DNA from: Anaeramoeba ignava
Lineage: Eukaryota > Metamonada > Anaeramoebidae
Length of the DNA stretch: 64,000 bases
Direction of reading: 5' to 3'
NCBI GenBank assembly: GCA_028826165.1
Contig: JAPDFW010000125.1
Span: 107,501-171,500, forward strand
Shown here: positions 1 through 14,003 of the stretch, piece by piece
Numbering within the stretch: position 1 is the first letter of the stretch
Layout: each line of letters opens with the position of its first letter
Made by a program: the position numbers and the translations under genes
The notes under the pieces: model-generated
What the model was told of the DNA's origin: nothing
What the model saw: the letters and a program-made list of their open reading frames with translations, nothing else
Databases searched by the model: none

Positions 1-515
1 ACTATTAAAGCATTTGCTCCATTATAACTTAAAGAACGAATTCTTCCTAAATCCTCTTGACCTTTTATTTATTAAATTATTATTAAATTTATTTATTAAA
101 TTATTATTAAATTTATTTATTAAATTATTATTAAATTATTATTAAATTTATTTATTAAATTTATTTATTAAATTTATTTATTAATTATTTATTAAATTTA
201 TTTATTAAATTTATTTATTAAATTTATTTATTAAATTTATTAAATTTATTAAAATTAAAAATTACCAGCAGTATCAAAAATTTCAAGTTCATAAGTCTTG
301 TTTTCAAAATCAATATCTCTAACATGTTGTTCAAACACAGTAGGAATATGTTCTTCAGGAAATCTTTATAAAATTTTTAAGAAAAATCCATTTAGTTTTT
401 TTTTTAAAAAAAAAATTGGAATGAATTTAACTTACTCATTACTTGCAAAAGTCATACATAAAGCAGTTTTTCCAACTGCTCCATCTCCAATAACAACAAG
501 TTTAAAACGAGGCAT
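1..515 (-). CDS. Rho-family small GTPase (3' part cut by window edge)
   Basis: Small GTPase of the Rho/Rac/Cdc42 class, a membrane-associated switch for actin and cell polarity. Exons on the minus strand are 515-436, 363-266 and 61-1. Joined, they give an N-terminus with the P-loop GDGAVGKT, the effector region PTVF and the switch II motif DTAGQED, all diagnostic of Rho proteins. Intron 1 starts GTAAGT and ends AAAG; intron 2 is filled with a 12-13 bp AT repeat. The G4/G5 loops and CAAX tail lie outside the window. The start is the only ATG directly before the P-loop strand. It sits 73 bp from the 3' end of VPS54. A RhoGEF (16185-22645) and a SPIN90-like actin regulator (14932-16031) are on the same segment. 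The Rho subtype cannot be decided from the fragment. Confidence 0.9.
62..265 (-). repeat. Intronic AT tandem repeat in the Rho gene
   Basis: The second intron of the Rho gene is almost entirely a degenerate 12-13 bp tandem array of AAATTTATTTATT type. It carries GT/AG ends that restore frame inside the DTAGQ motif. Confidence 0.85.
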
Positions 516-588
516 TTTTTTTTTTTGATAAAATAATAAAAAAGAAAAAAAAAGAAAAAAATGAATTTTTATTTTTTAAAAATTATAT

Positions 589-3500
589 TTAATTTTTATT
601 TATTGAATTTGAAAATTTTTCAAAGTAATTCCTTAATTTTGCAAATTGATTTTGAAAGTTTAATTGATCTTTTGAAAATTCTTCATTTTCTATTTCTTTT
701 TTTGATAAAATTTCTTCAAGAAATACTAAAATTGAAATTGAACTTGAAATTTCTTCTAAAATTCTTTTTTTTTTACTTTTTGGATAAACAGAAATTTCAA
801 TCTTTTCAAAACAATTAATAAATTCATTAACAAAAATATTTGCAATTTTTAAGGAAATTTCTTGCAATTCAATTTTTTGAATATATTGTTTTAAAACAGA
901 ATATAATCTTTTTGTATCTTCTGATAATTTTTCTATTAATATTTGATCATCATTAGTTTGATTTGCTTTAAAAATTTTACTTAAATTTTTTTTCTTTTGT
1001 AATTGAGATTGATTGATTTGATTTTTAGTTGTTTGAGATAAAGGAAAGAAAATCTCATTAAAGGATTCAATTTGCTTCAATAAAACATCTTGAATAATTC
1101 CAATTATTTTTTCAAAAACCTCGTTTTTATGTTCATTATAATCTCTGTTTAATTTATCAAATTCAGAAAGTAAAGGTGAATAAGATTCTGGTAAAAGTGA
1201 AGAAAATACTTTTTGGATTTTAATGTTTGTTTCAAAAAGTATATTTAATGTTTGTGATGATAATGCAAGATTTTGTGTTGTTATTCTTTTCAATCCTGCT
1301 ACTTGAATTGCTCCAGCTCCTAAAACTAATTGGCACATTCTTGAATTAAATTGTTTCAAAATTCCAATTATTTTTTGCATTAAATCTGTCAAATTTGATT
1401 TTGAGAATTTTCTTGCACATTTCATATAATTTGTTAAAATTTGGAAAAGAAAAAGTACACTTTTAACTGCTGGTATTCGATTAAATTTGGATCCTTGAAC
1501 AAGAAGATAATTGTTCAAAATTTCTTTATTATCTTTGCTTTTTGGTTCTTTTGTGCTGTTTTCATCTGTTAAATTTACTTTTTTATTATCAAGATTGTTA
1601 AATAATATTTGGATTTTCCATGGAACTTTTTCTATTTTCCATTTATCTTGAACTAGAATTTTTTCAATATATTCCATTGAAAATTTATGAAGAATTTCGA
1701 TAAATTTCTTGGTTAAATTTTTAATCTCAATATCTAATGAATTGCATTTATATTTTGTTGTTTTTTCACTTTCAATCATAAAATTTTGTGTTATTGAAAC
1801 GAGATTTAGGAATTCATCAATTGAATTGTTCATTTCTTGTGGAGAATTAATCAATCTAATTGATATTGATTCTTTTCGTGTTTGCAGAATTCTTGTACAT
1901 TTATTATGACTAATTTCGCATGCATGATTTATTATTGATTCTGAATCTTTGATCATTTGGTTTATAACAATCTCATCTACATTATTTTCAAGTCCATTCC
2001 AAGTTTTCATTTTCATTTTTTCATTTCCATTTTGATTTTTCATCTCCAAAATTTCTTGAAATATTCTTTTTAAAATATTATTTACTTCAAGAGATATTTT
2101 TAATAAATAAATAACACGAGAATAAACTTTTTCAATAAATTCAAGAAAAGTTTGTGAATCCAATTCTTTAAGTGCTTCTTTTCTTCCTGTTGTAATTTTA
2201 GAGGAATATTGTCTAATGAGATTATTTGGTAAATTGCTATTTTCTTTTTGTTTGTTTTGAGAAACAAGAAAATCATCAATCATTTTATTAATTTCATTTT
2301 CAAATTTATTCGAAATTTTTTCATTGTATTGAATAAATGCATCTTGTAAATATTTTATATTCAATAAGCAAAGGATGATTGGTTTTAAATTTTCATAAGT
2401 ATCATTAATTTCTTTTTGATTTTCATTTTGATTTAAACAAAATTTTGAAAAATCTTCACATAATTCACTTTTCATTTTATCATTCATTTTATTCAATTCC
2501 ATTTTTAAACCTTTAATACATTGAATTCCATTTAATTGATTTTCAATAACAAATTTAGTTGTTGTTATAACTTCAAGAGCACCTGCAAAATCACGATTAT
2601 TTAATAATAATTGTGCTGTATTTACTCCATTTTTAACTACAGAAATTAGTTTCATTTTATCAGTTAATTTATTCATATTTTGTTGTTGTGTTTTTGATTT
2701 TGTAATTTGAATTGATTTAATAACAATATCTTGATCAATTTTGTTCAATAAATCTCTAATAAATGTAATTTTTTGAAGAGTATTTTGAACTTTATATGTT
2801 AAATCAGATAATTCATTAATTGATGAGAAAATATATGGAGTTTTTTCTAATAATTCACTAGATAATTTATTTTCAATCAATTCAAGGAAATGTTGAGCCT
2901 TAAATTTTTAAATTTTCAAAATGAATTTCAAAATGAATTTTAATTTCAAAATGAATTTTAATTTTTAAAATGAATTTTTAAAATGAATTTTAATTCTAAT
3001 TTTACTTTTTGATGTGGTTTCAATGATACTTTAGAATCTGAATCAATTTCATAAATATTTTGAAAAATTTCTGTATTTGATAAATCAAAAAAAGGAGAGA
3101 AAAATATTGAAGGAATAATTTTTTTCATAGTTTCCAAATTCATATTCAAATCATTTTCTTGACTAATTTTATAAAATTCAAATTCATTTAAATTAAAATC
3201 AATTCAAAATTCAAATTCAAAATTAAAATTAAATTACTTTGAATGATTTTGATTTTGATTTTGATTTTGATTTTGATTTGATTTTGATTTGATTTGATTT
3301 TGATTTTGATTTTCTGAATAAATTTTTGTTGAATCTAATTTTTTATCTTCAATTCTTGATAAAATTTGAATTTTTAATTTTTGATTTTCTTCAAATTTTT
3401 CTTGAATTTCTTTAATACTTTGATAATATTTTTTAATTCTATTATTTAATTTTTGTCTAAATTCTTGTGAAATATTTTGTTCTTCTGAAGTATAAACTGG

Positions 3501-3986
3501 AACTTCAAAAACTTTATCAAGAAACCAATCACTCCAAGTTTGCTATTTTATTTCCAACAATTTAATTATTATAAATTTAATTTGAATAAAAAGTTGTTTA
3601 CAAATAAATAATTTGTTTTTTGATTTTTTCATTTTGATTTTTGATTTACTTTTGTTGGATCATTTATTATTGAAATTATATTTTGACTTTCAACATATTC
3701 ATTAAATCTAGTTTTATTTTTATTTTTATTTTGATTTTGATTTTGATTTTTATTTTGATTTTTATTTTGATTTTGATTTTGATTTTGATTTTGATTTTGA
3801 TTTTGATTTTGATTTTGATTTTGATTTTGATTTTGATTTTTGATTTTGATTTTGATTTTGATTTTGATTTTGATTTTGATTTTGATTTTGATTTTGATTT
3901 TGATTTTGATTTTGATTTTGATTTTGATTTTGATTTTGATTTTGATTTTGATTTTGATTTTGATTTTGATTTTGATTTTGATTCAT
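589..3986 (-). CDS. VPS54: VPS54, GARP complex subunit
   Basis: Subunit of the GARP tethering complex, which captures endosome-derived vesicles at the trans-Golgi network. Exons are 3986-3650, 3542-3238, 3162-3006 and 2898-589, about 1,035 residues, near the size of animal Vps54. The middle carries the conserved coiled segment with LLLNNRDFAGALEVI. The C-terminal Vps54 domain shows LGAGAIQVAGLKRITTQNLA. The first exon begins with ATG followed by a long Asn-Gln tract coded by CAAAAT hexamers; an in-frame TGA lies upstream of that ATG. One extra base in a 5-T run (+ strand 3837-3841) shifts the tract into a Lys-Ser frame that ends at 3762. With four Ts it would read through to the conserved exons, so the gene is probably intact but mis-sequenced or slipped here. 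It diverges from the HECT ligase gene across 191 bp. Confidence 0.9.
3762..3986 (-). repeat. CAAAAT hexamer tract coding poly-(Asn-Gln) at the VPS54 N-terminus
   Basis: Some 35-40 near-perfect TTTTGA (+ strand) hexamers. The sense-strand reading is Asn-Gln, then Lys-Ser after a single-base slip at 3837-3841. A shorter hexamer run of the same type lies in exon 2 near 3245-3312. Confidence 0.9.
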
Positions 3987-4177
3987 ATTTGAATTATTTC
4001 AATTATTTCAATTATTTGAATTATTTAAATTATTTAAATTATTTAAATTATTTAAAAAGAAAAAAGAAAAAAATGAATAATTTGTTTTTAAAAATTAATA
4101 ATTTAAATTTTTTTTTCCTTTTTTCATTTTTTTTTTCATTTTTTTTCATTTTTTTTAAAAAAAAAAACAAACTTAAA
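3987..4177. promoter_or_regulatory. Divergent VPS54/HECT promoter
   Basis: 191 bp between two divergent start codons. It holds three TTTTTTCATTTTTT-like blocks (about 4120-4156) and a following A-run just before the HECT start, the same signature seen at other divergent starts in the window. No TATA box can be distinguished in sequence this AT-rich. Confidence 0.5.
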
Positions 4178-7100
4178 ATGAATTTAGAAAAGGTAAATTT
4201 AATAAATAATTCCTTTTAAAAATAATTTTAAAAATAATTTCATGTTATTTGTTTATTTTTGTTTTAAAAATTAATTACATAATTAAACTCAAAAAAATAA
4301 GAATTAATACAAATCAAATCTCAAAAACATAAGAATTAAATCATAATAAAAAAAGATCAAATAACAAAAAAACAAAGAAAAACAAAATCCATTTTTTAAT
4401 TTTATAAAAAAATAATAAAAAAAATTTATATTAAATATTTAAAAGTTAAATTCTAAAATTATTGAAGAACAAAATCCTCAAAATTTAATTGATCTTCTTC
4501 TTCCAAATTTAAAATGGAATTTTTTAAATGTAAAAAAATTTAAATTTAAATTAAAATTGAATTAAAAATTAAAATTAAAATTTAAAAAAAATTTAAATTA
4601 AAAAGAAAGCAAACTTAAATGAATGGAAAAATGTTCTTAACAAATTTCAAGATATTTTCAAAGAACAAGGATTATCAAATTCAATACAAAAAAATTTAGA
4701 AAAAAAACATCAACTTAATTCAACTTTAATATTTACAATTTTAAAATTTATTAAAACATTACTTAGCAATACAAATAAAAATTTATCTTCATTTAATTTA
4801 GAACAAGATATTTTAAATTTTATTTACTTGGGTGATGAATATTTATTACTTAGTTTAGATATAATTCGTGTCTTTTATTCTCAAGTTAATTTTACAGATT
4901 CTTTTAATTATAAAAAATTAAAAAATCAAAATTCCAAAAAATCTTGGGATTTAATTGTTTTTGAATCTCTATTTCATTTCGCAAATCCAATATTATTCAA
5001 TTCAAAATCAATTCCATTTACATTTTTAGATTCTTTCCATAATGAATTCAATCAAAATTTAAAACAAAAAGTATTCAATTTAAAATTAAACAAAAATTTT
5101 AATTAAAATTAATTAATTAAAATTAATTAAATTAATAGAAATATGGGAAAATAAGCTTTGGATTCTTTGTTTCAGATCAAAATGAAAATCAAGAAGAACT
5201 TCTTCAAAAAATGGAAATTGATTTTAATGAATGGAAAGGATCTCCAGTTGATCATCTTCAAAAACTTTATTCACAAAACCAAGAAATTGATAAATTTTCA
5301 GAAATCATTTTGACAAATTATTTTTTATTTCAAAATTTCCAAAAAGATCCAAATTTATTTTCTCAAATTAGACTTAAAGCATTAAGAACTCTATTTTCAA
5401 TTCTTCCTAGAAATAATATTTTTGTTGAACAAATTAAGAAAAATGAACCAAATTTAATTCAACAATTAAATGATCTTATACTTACAGAAGAAAAAATTGA
5501 TTATGTAAATTTTATTCACTTTAATCAAAAAAGCAAACGAAGAATAATATAACAATAATTTGAAAATTATTTAAAAATTAGAAACTTCGATTTTTAGCTT
5601 TAGATCTTTTAAAAGAAATTTTTTTACACTCTTCATTTGAAACATTAATTTTCTCCAAAATTGATTTCATTACCCCAAAAGAAACACAATCAAAAAAACA
5701 AACAATTTCAGAAATGATTCAATCTCGTTGTTTAAGTTTTAATGAATCTCTGAAAGATGATGAATATGATATCAATGTTAAGATTCTTCAAAAACTAATG
5801 AAATTTTTAAAGAAAATTTCCGCATCTCAAAATGGGAAATTTATTTATCAAGAAAAAATCCATGGATCTTTTCTCCTTCAACTTTAATCACAGAAAATAT
5901 TAACCAAAAAACACTAAAACTCAACAAAATTATCATTAATACTTGGTATTATCTTTCAATTCGAAATGACCAATTTGCATCTTTTCTGAAGGATCAAAAC
6001 TTACCAGAAAAATTGATAAAAATTATTGAGTCTCATTTGAAATTAAATGTTCAAAAAAAGCAATTAAATTTAATGCTCTTTTCAAACAGACAAATGATGT
6101 CGTATATTAATTGTTGTTTTTCGCTTCTTAGTTTATTTACTTCAAAATTCGGAAATGAATTGAAAGAAAAAATATCAAAATCATTTGTTCCGCAAATTAT
6201 TCAAAATATATTCAAAAACCAAGAATTGTGTGAAAAATCTCATAATTTATATATTCGAGTTAGTGCGCTTTTTTTATGAAATATCCCATCACCAAAACAT
6301 GATATCGTCATCTCAAGAAAAAAAAATATTAAACCATTTTGTCCAAATCACAAAACAAATTCTTCCTTCTATTGAAGAAAATGGAATCAATATAATTTTT
6401 ATGATTATATCATTCTTTTCTAAAAAGGAAAAAACAGCAAAAATTATTTCTTCACAACAATTTATCGAGTCTTTTCTCAGAGCTTTGATAATTCCACAAT
6501 TTGCAAATACAATGAAAAATTCACTTGCAGATGAAATTGGGCAATTATTAGATAATATTATAAATCTTATCCCAAATGTTCATGATAATGTTATGGAAAT
6601 GATTATCACTCTCCTTCAAGAAATCTCTAAATTCCAAAATGAAAAACAAAATGAAGATTTAGAGAAAAGCAAATATCAAAATTTCCAGTCTTCAATTGAT
6701 ATTATGAGTCAATTTCTACTCAAATTCCTCAGTTATAAAGACAATTTATCTTCATTTATTAAAAAAAAGGGGGTTGAAGCATTACTTAATGTTTTTACAT
6801 CTGAAAATTTATCAGAAGATTTATCAGTTGAAAATACTTCAAATTCATTAATAAGATTGTTGTTTCATTTTCTTCTTCGATCTCGCATTGAATTTTTTAA
6901 TCCAATGTTTGTGGTTGTGGATGAATATTTTAAAGGATTTGAAAAATTATCTTCTTCATTGCAATATTTACAAACAGCTTGTGTTTATATGAAAATTTTA
7001 TCCCATCTTATCCATTTCAAACCAGAAAATAAACAACAACAAACGATTGTGATATTGATATCGAAAGAATTGCAATACTATCATCAAATCGGATTGGATG

Positions 7101-10100
7101 AAAAGTTATGGATTTTGTTAAATGAACTTGAATGGGGAAATATTGAAAATTCATTTAAAAATAAGTTGTCTAATAATATAGAAAATATTCCCAATGAGAA
7201 TGATGAAAAAGATGAGAAAACAAAAACAAGTAAAAAGGAATCTTTATTAAATCAATATAAAAAATCATTGGAAAATTATATAGAAGAATTCTTTATTGGA
7301 GTTAGTCATATTACTACATTGTCTTTGTTTATTGAAAAAGATGGAGACAAAAAAACAGCTTCTCCACCTTCAGAACAAGCACTCGAAATTTCATCAACAA
7401 CTGCTAATTTGATGATATCCCAGTTTAATTTCTTGATATCAAAACAAAAACAATCAAAAGAATTTAAATTAGAGCATCTTCTTTTCATCATTTCTCTTCT
7501 TAAAAGATCAGACAAAATGCTAATTCTTAAAATACCTAAAATCACACAATCTGAAATTCTCGATACACTACTTCTAACAAATTTGTATTATAAAGGATTT
7601 ATTAAATCACTGATCAATTTATTTAAGGATATTGTTTCAATTCCAAAAGAAAGTTTATCATCTTTGACACAATCTGAAAAAATGCAAAGTAATCAAGAAG
7701 ATACAAAATCGCAATCCCAAAATGCAATTAATGCTTATGATCAATGCTTGGAAAGCTTTATCCAGTTATTTATACCGATTACTTCTTTTAAAAGCGTTCT
7801 ATCATCTCCAATCTCATCTTCTATTAATGGATTCAAATTTCCTTTCATTTCTAATCCATTAAACATTGAAAATTTTTCTTATACTTTACAAAAAGATATT
7901 ATATACAAAATCACTGAACAGATATGGATTCAAGACTTCAAAGGATTATTTTCTCAAGAAAGATATCCAACACAATTTTTGAAGCAAATCATACTTACAG
8001 TGGGGTTTGTTCTTGATGAATCCAATGAAAAAACAATGGAGAAAATCAAGAAAATTGCAGACGAAAACATGAAAAATACATCAGCAGAATTACTAGGAGC
8101 AAAGAAAAACATAAGAAGTGTTAATCAAGATTTAGTGAATATTCTTGTTGATATGGGATTCCAAAGAAAGCATGCTGAAAGAGCATTAAAAGAAGTTGGT
8201 GGTGATAGTCTTGAAGCAGCAACAGAATGGATGATCTCAAATCCTATTCAGGAAGATGATCTCCAATTACAAGATGACCAAATACTTGATCAAATTCTAA
8301 AGGAGTCTTTAGGAGAGAAGGAAAAAAAACAAGAAGATGAAAAGCAAACCCAAGAATTTAGACAAAATTTTGTTGATAATATCGAGAAAGATTTATTTTC
8401 TAAATTGTTTAATTTATTAAACAACAGGAAATTTGGTGAAATTGAAAACGAAGTTGCAAGTATTTTCAAATATCAATCCCAAAAGCAAGAAGATCCTCAA
8501 ATTTTGTGTTCTATGATAATTTCAGAATTCCAAGAAAAACTTCAAAAAGCATACAATATGAAAGTTGAATCTAATGTTATATTGGATGAAAACAATCAAA
8601 TTCGAGAGCAGAGACTAAATGTTTTGATTAAAACTTTCGCTCTATTTCTTTATTCACCAGAAATTTTTGAACTTGAACACGTTCAGGCTCTCGAAATAAA
8701 TGATGAAGATAAGTTCCATCAAGAGCTTATTATAATGAGTAGAGAATCAGGAATAGTTGAAATTTTATTCCAAGTTATCGAAGATTTTGTGGAAGATTGT
8801 GAAAAAATGAAAGAATCCAAAGAAAAAATATGGAAACCATATATAACATCAGGATTGCTTGCATTAGAAATGCTTGTTCCATCATCAGAAGATCGAAAAA
8901 AAGAAAATGATTTTGATGAAAAAAAAGATTTCTATAAAAAAATGATTGTTGTTGGTGTGAAATTACTACAAATAATACCTTCTGAATTGGAGGCTTTCCA
9001 AGCTCTTTTACAATTTATTTCTAAATTAATTTCTGAATTTGGATTGGCATCAAAATTTGTGGATTTAAATGGGTTGAAATATCTTATTGAAATGAATATT
9101 GATCAATACAATTTCCCTCTCAACAAAATAAACCCACTCTATTATACAATATTACGTGAAGTTATTGAAGATCCAGAAACAATACAACATTGTATGGAAA
9201 ATGAAATTATATCCTCATTTTTTTATCAATTTGAACCAGAATTTACAGCTGATTTTACTTTATTGGTTCGTAATTATTCTCGAATGATTTGCAAAAATTT
9301 TGATATTTTCATGAAAAGTTTATTAAATGTGTGTAAATTCCAATCTCTAGATTTAAATACAAATCAAAAAGTATGTCTTGTTGATGAAAAGCAAATAAAA
9401 GAAAGATTTAAAAAGGAAATTCCAAAGGAAAACCATAAATGGATCATTTCGAAATTGATGGATTCTCTTTCTGAGAGAATAAAATTACAGAATTTAAATT
9501 TAAATACCAAATTCAACGATTTCAATAGCAATAACAAAGAACCATCAATTAATTTTGTACTTGATACATTGATTCATTTAGTAAAATCATTTCCTGACCA
9601 ATTTAGTGAAGTTATATTGAAATCAATTGTTAAAATTGAAAAGGATGATACAGTTGTTGAAATTGAATTTCCAGAATTAGTTTTGAAATTTTTGATTTTA
9701 GTTTCTCCTGAAAGATCATTCGAGTTATTCACCTTGATTTGTTCAAATAGAAATGTTAATGGAGAAATTTTGAGGAAAGCATTTAATCTGATTTCAGATG
9801 ATTTAAATGAATATGTAAATAAGATTGAGAAGGATTCCTCAATTTTCTTGTGCAAACATGTTCATATGTTGATTGACATGATCTTTGTATTATCCAAAAT
9901 GTTTGGATTTCCAGGAATTTTAGATTTCTCAACAATGGAGCGATTTTTTGAGACAATTTTATTTAAAGTTTTCTATGAAGAACGTCGCCAAGAAATTGTG
10001 AATAATTTGATTAATATACTCAACAAAATTGATATAACAAATCCTGAACTTATATTTCTAATTGTTTCAACCTTGCGTTTTCTTGAGATATATAGTAGAG

Positions 10101-13100
10101 TTTTATACGTTCCTCAGAATAGATTATTGAAATTACAAGATGATTTAAATACAAATAAAATTCAGGTTGTTTCAATTTCAAAAGAAGAAATTTCAGATCT
10201 TATTAATAGAATTAATGAAATCAAAACTCGTTTTGTGGAATTTTTGAAAGTCAAACAAGGGAATGAACAAGATCAAAATATTTACAATACATATTTAGTA
10301 GCTTTACAAAAAGAAGGAGTGATTGATTTCGATGATATTACTGATAGTCAAACAACAAAAGTTGATGAAATTAACAGCAAGAAGCGTGTTATCAAGCAAT
10401 TAAAACCATTACATCACCCAATTTTTGAGGAATATGAAGATTTCCTCATCATTTTTTTTACTTCAAACACAAATGAAGAGAATAAAAAGAATAACGATAA
10501 TGCTGATAAACAGCAAGCTTCTCAACATCAAAGTTTGGGGAATTTGGATAAAATACATCATCTTCAAATATTTGGTCGGAATTTGTTTAATAAATTTGAA
10601 CCAAAGAATAGAAGCCAAAAGAAAAAGAAAAAATATGAAAAAAATGAAGGATTATCCTTTTTAGAACAATATTCATTGTTATTACAATCCAAAATTCAAA
10701 ATCCGTTACTTGAAAAAACGAAAAAAGAAGAAAAAAAAGAAAAAGAAGATACAAAAAAAGAAGAAGAAATTGAGGAATTTTTTGAAGAACTTGATCCATC
10801 AATTTTGGAAGTGCTTCCTGAAGATTTGAGATTGGAAGCAATTGAAAATCATGAAAAGAAAAGAGCAGAATTTATACAAAAACAAAAATCGAAAAAAAAA
10901 CAAGAAAATACAACAGAACCAACACAAGACAGCAGTGAGGTTGATAATGCAGTTTTTGTTGCATCACTGCCTTTTGATTTACGTAAGGAAGTTTATTTGA
11001 CTTGTGATGAAGCTTTCTTGAAATCATTACCACCAAATCTCAGAGCAGAAGCAGATAATATTCGCAATAAAGTTCTCAATGAATTGCAAGGAAATCAACC
11101 ACAAAATAGTGTGAATAGACTCCAATACAATGATATTTGCGATTCACTTAAGGAGACAGTGGGGTTAAATAGATCCAAAATAATCCAATTTATGGAAATT
11201 GTGAATCAAGAAGTTAATAAAGAGGTTCCAGTTATTGATGAATTTGGAATCAGTCAAATTGTGAAATTAAGTTCTTTGTATGGAAGCGATTTATTTGGAA
11301 CAACTATTGAAAGATTTTTGATTGAAACAATATATAATTTGTGCCAGCATCAAGATTTGAAAATTAAAGTAGTTAATGTTTTACTTTCTATTATTGGATG
11401 TTCAAAACCAAGAGAAATTAACAAAATTTTGAACATGGAAATTAAAGAAGATATAAAACAGGAAAATGTAACAATGAGCAAATTGAGTGATTTCACAAAG
11501 AAAATAGGATATTTTATTTTCGAATCTGAGTTTAAATCTGAGCAAAATGAAAATATTTCAAGAAATGAAAAGGAATCATTTGCTCTAACAACTGAAACAA
11601 TTTTGACTGAAGCAACAATTCCATTTGGAATTGTAAATCATGTTTTTGATCTTATGACTTCCTTAATCAATCTCGATAGTGTTTGTGATTATTTAGTTTA
11701 TCCTCAAGAAAAACAAGAGAAAAATAATGAGAATATTCAAATTGAAAATGTTTCTCCAAATAACCAATTTACATTTTTCGCAGAATTGCTTCATATTTTC
11801 TCAAGAATTGCATTTGAATCGAAATCTGATGCTTTAGTTTCGAAAAACTTTACAATTATGGAAAAATTAGCGAAATATATAGAAAATGAAAAGGAGGAGC
11901 AAAAAGCAGAAATTCCATTTGTATCTGAAGAATATATCAAAACATTTGTTGATTTCATCTTGAATAACTCATTTGGAGAATCTTTTCTTGAAAGAGGGAT
12001 AAGTCTTCTTGAATTTCTTATATTAAACCCAAAAAATTGCGAAAAGACACTTTCTGTATTGATTTCTGTTTCCAAAAAACTAGGAGATGAAGTTTTTAGA
12101 AGTCTCAAGTCTTTCCATCGTGATTTAACAAAGACGATCCAAAATGGAATGAAAAAATTCCCTGAATTATCCAAATATGATAAAATGAAGAATCCTAAAT
12201 TTATTCGTGTGATAAAAACATTTGTTCGTTCAATTCGACAATATCGACGAGAATATGCTAAAAATTTCGCAAAAAAAATCCCAGATAGTACAGAAAAGCC
12301 ACTTAATCCAAATTATTTAAGATCACAATTAAAATTTGAGAATTTGCAAAAAACATTTGGGAATTGTCTTGTGAAAGTGTTTCAGTTTAAAAATCAACAG
12401 GAAGGAGAACAAAAAGAGAATGAAACTGATTCTCAAAACAAAAAAGATTTATCACAAGAATTTGAAGAACCGACAATTCCAATAACAAAAGAAACAACAG
12501 TGAATTTTCTTAAAATTTTATCACCAATTATCCAAGTATTTTGTTTGTTATTTTTACCAGAAAAAGGAGATTCATTCAATAATTCTAAATTTAGAAATGA
12601 AAATGAAAAAGAAAACGAAAATGAAGATGAAAAAGAAAAAGAAAAAGATGATGAAAAAGAAAAAGGGAAAAAAACTCGATTGAGAAGATTGGAGAGTATT
12701 GTATCAACACTTTCTAGTGATTATTCAATGAAAAATGATCAAGAATCAATTTCTTTCATTTCAATGATTACACAGCATCGCAAGATAATTAACAACATAA
12801 TTGCAGAAAATCCAAATTTACTAAGTCAAGAATTATCAGTGTTGAAACTAGTTCCAAACTTGATTGATTTTGACAATAAAAGAAAGTATTTTTACGAGGC
12901 ATTGCATGCGAATCAAGAGAATAATTATGGGAGTGTATCATTAACAATACGAAGAAGCAAAATACTGGAAGATTCATACAATCAATTACGGCATCAATCA
13001 GTACAAAAATTGCATGGAGGATTGCGAATCAAATTTACAGGAGAAGAGGCAGCAGATGCAGGAGGAGTAAGACGAGATTGGTTTTCGAATCTAACCAAAG

Positions 13101-14002
13101 CGATGTTCAATCCAGGATATGCTTTGTTTGCACCGACAAACAAAAAGGACTCAACTTATCAACCAAATCGATTTTCTTATATCAATCCTGTTCATTTGGA
13201 TTATTTTAATTTTGTTGGGAAAATTATTGGCAAGGCAATTTATGATGGGATTTGTTTGGATGCATATTTTACACGCTCTTTTTATAAGCACATGCTGGGG
13301 ATTCCTGTTACTTACCATGATATGGAGGCTATTGATAATGAATATTATAAGAGTTTGAAATGGATGCTTGAGAATGATATCACAGGAATTCTCGATCTTG
13401 TTTTTTCTGCTGATTTTGAAGAATTTGGAAATACTGTTGCTGTTGATTTAATTCCTAATGGAAGGAATATTCCTGTAACTGAACAGAATAAACGAGCTTA
13501 TGTTAAATTAGTTTGTGAGCTGAAAATGACAAAATCAATTGAATCTCAAATTAAATCTTTTTTGCAAGGTTTTCATGCTTTAATTCCGCGTGATTTAATT
13601 TCCATTTTCGATGAAAACGAGTTGGAATTGCTTATTTCGGGTCTTCCAACAATTGATATTTCTGATCTTCGTGCGAATGTGAATTATAGTGGATACACAG
13701 AAAGCAGTTCGCAAATCAAGTGGTTTTGGGAAATTGTTGAATCTTTTGATCAAGAACAACGAGCAAAACTTCTTTTATTTGTTACAGGAACTTCAAAAGT
13801 TCCTCTTGATGGATTTTCTGCTCTTCAAGGAATGAATGGTTTACAAAAATTCCAGATTCATCGTACTGGTGATTTGAGAAGGCTTCCTAGTGCTCATACT
13901 TGTTTTAATCAACTTGATCTTCCTGAATATAAAACTCAAGATGCTATGAGACAAAAATTGGTTTATGCGATTAATGAAACAAAAGGATTTGGTTTTATTT
14001 AG
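4178..14002 (+). CDS. HUWE1/Tom1/UPL1-type giant HECT E3 ubiquitin ligase
   Basis: Ubiquitin-protein ligase of the HUWE1/Tom1/UPL1/2 family, about 3,116 residues. Proposed exons are 4178-4192, 4446-4529, 4606-5070, 5139-5504 and 5582-14002. N-terminal helical-repeat regions (DUF908/DUF913 type) include KYGKISFGFF and LRFLALDLLKEIF. A UBA domain (MGF...ALKEVGGDSLEAATEWM) falls near residues 1155-1200, followed by a UIM-like acidic helix. UBM/DUF4414-type motifs (DPSILEVLPEDLRLEAI and SLPFDLRKEVYLT) follow around residue 2045 onward. The HECT domain runs from about 2760 to the end. The catalytic Cys is codon 13901-13903 in SAHTCFNQLDLPEY. The tail ends GFGFI. Two compensating one-base frame changes occur at homopolymers near 5852-5857 and 6267-6273. 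The first, 15-nt exon is the least certain. Confidence 0.93.
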
Positions 14003-14003
14003 A

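Noticed and set aside
3683-4219. Plus-strand open frame rich in Ile-Leu and Asp-Phe
   Set aside because: Antisense reading of the VPS54 Asn-Gln hexamer tract and the divergent promoter; no conserved sequence.
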